This document shows, one piece after another, positions 63,811 through 64,000 of a DNA stretch of 64,000 nucleotides. The translations under genes were made by a program, and so were the position numbers. The DNA is from Sphingomonadales bacterium (GTDB lineage Bacteria > Pseudomonadota > Alphaproteobacteria > Sphingomonadales > Sphingomonadaceae): NCBI GenBank assembly GCA_027486415.1, contig JAIXPC010000008.1, positions 248,001 through 312,000 of the forward strand. Reading direction: 5' to 3'. Every line of letters starts with the position of its first letter. Position 1 is the first letter of the stretch. The notes under the pieces were generated by a model that was given only the letters and a program-made list of their open reading frames with translations, did no database searches and was not told where the DNA came from.

Positions 63811-64000
63811 ATGGAAAACACGGCGCTCGCCCTCGTCAACATCTTCATCATGATCACCCAGGTGCTGATCTGGGGCCTGGTGGTGTGGGCAATCGCCAGC
63901 TGGCTGGTGGCGTTCAACGTCATCAATACCCGCAACCGCTTCGTGGCCGGCATCCTCGATGCGCTCGATCGCATCTATGATCCGCTGGTGCGGCCGATCC
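63811..64000 (+). CDS. YggT family membrane protein (cut by the window end)
   Basis: The first 63 residues are seen: MENTALALVNIFIMITQVLIW begins a hydrophobic helix, followed by VVWAIASWLVAFNVI and NTRNRFVAGILDALDRIYDP, the usual loop leading into the second half. YggT proteins are small multi-pass inner-membrane proteins often near division or pyrroline-5-carboxylate reductase genes, with a suggested role in osmotic stress. The ATG at 63811 matches the family start. The C-terminal half is outside the window. Confidence 0.88.
   Translation, partial: MENTALALVNIFIMITQVLIWGLVVWAIASWLVAFNVINTRNRFVAGILDALDRIYDPLVRPI

Overview
The window is high-GC, densely packed bacterial chromosome that reads as an alphaproteobacterium, most likely of the order Sphingomonadales. 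The evidence is the split b/b' F0 ATP synthase operon, a PEPxxWA-CTERM protein, a LexA-type GTTC-N7-GTTC box, a large TonB-dependent receptor, the mutY/dciA/dsbA/smc neighbourhood, and many 4-base ATGA/GTGA/TTGA start-stop overlaps. This placement is inferred from gene content; no 16S rRNA gene lies in the window. I see no rRNA, tRNA, CRISPR array, transposase, integrase or prophage. No gene-free stretch exceeds 300 bases. The longest gaps (about 26094-26324, 34910-35131, 3132-3300 and 490-672) are described under their sites or neighbours. Most of the window is core genome.

Region by region: 1-489 is a cut GNAT acetyltransferase. 673-3131 is the F0 operon (b, b', c, a, AtpI; minus strand) behind a good promoter. 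3301-8750 (minus) is smc, two DsbA-like thiol oxidoreductases and dciA; mutY and nudC diverge from it. 10750-13113 is a GGDEF/EAL protein, divergent from a pcrA/uvrD helicase that carries an SOS box. 15524-18170 holds a small membrane protein, an MFS transporter and cysK. 18137-26093 (minus) is a beta-oxidation operon led by a MerR regulator: acyl-CoA dehydrogenase, thiolase, FadJ-type protein, flavin oxidoreductase and phosphoesterase. 26325-26975 is a PEP-CTERM surface protein with a sigma54-type promoter. 27033-29214 (minus) is hisI, a cytochrome P450 and an NAD(P)-binding protein, all overlapping. 29287-31499 is purF and a short-chain dehydrogenase (SDR), facing def.

32165-35905 is a TonB-dependent receptor divergent from an SDR. 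35963-40156 contains rlmN, cfa, grpE and hrcA. 40259-42713 is rph-rdgB-hemW. 42710-46955 is an LpoA-like lipoprotein divergent from rsmI-yraN-sirB1-like-gshB. 46956-51064 (minus) is a seven-gene cluster with glyoxalases I and II, a thioesterase, a TPR protein, a hydrolase and two unknown proteins that share a Cys motif. 51212-56286 (plus) is thrS, cytochrome c', a diheme cytochrome c and tolC. 56290-59987 has a carotenoid oxygenase, a DUF2141 protein, a membrane LytTR regulator and argB. 59998-64000 ends with an unknown protein, a 3-hydroxyacyl-CoA dehydrogenase, an SDR, an acyl-CoA ligase and the start of a YggT protein.

How the genes fit together: the MerR operon plus the dehydrogenase, SDR and ligase at the right end give a nearly full acyl-CoA oxidation set. 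gshB, gloA and gloB lie together and make and use glutathione for methylglyoxal removal. I did not find a clearly new multi-gene system. The most informative signals are regulatory: an SOS box with an apparently leaderless pcrA, a sigma54-type promoter on the PEP-CTERM gene, and a near-perfect MerR operator. All starts, lengths and motifs come from reading the sequence, and no database search was made.
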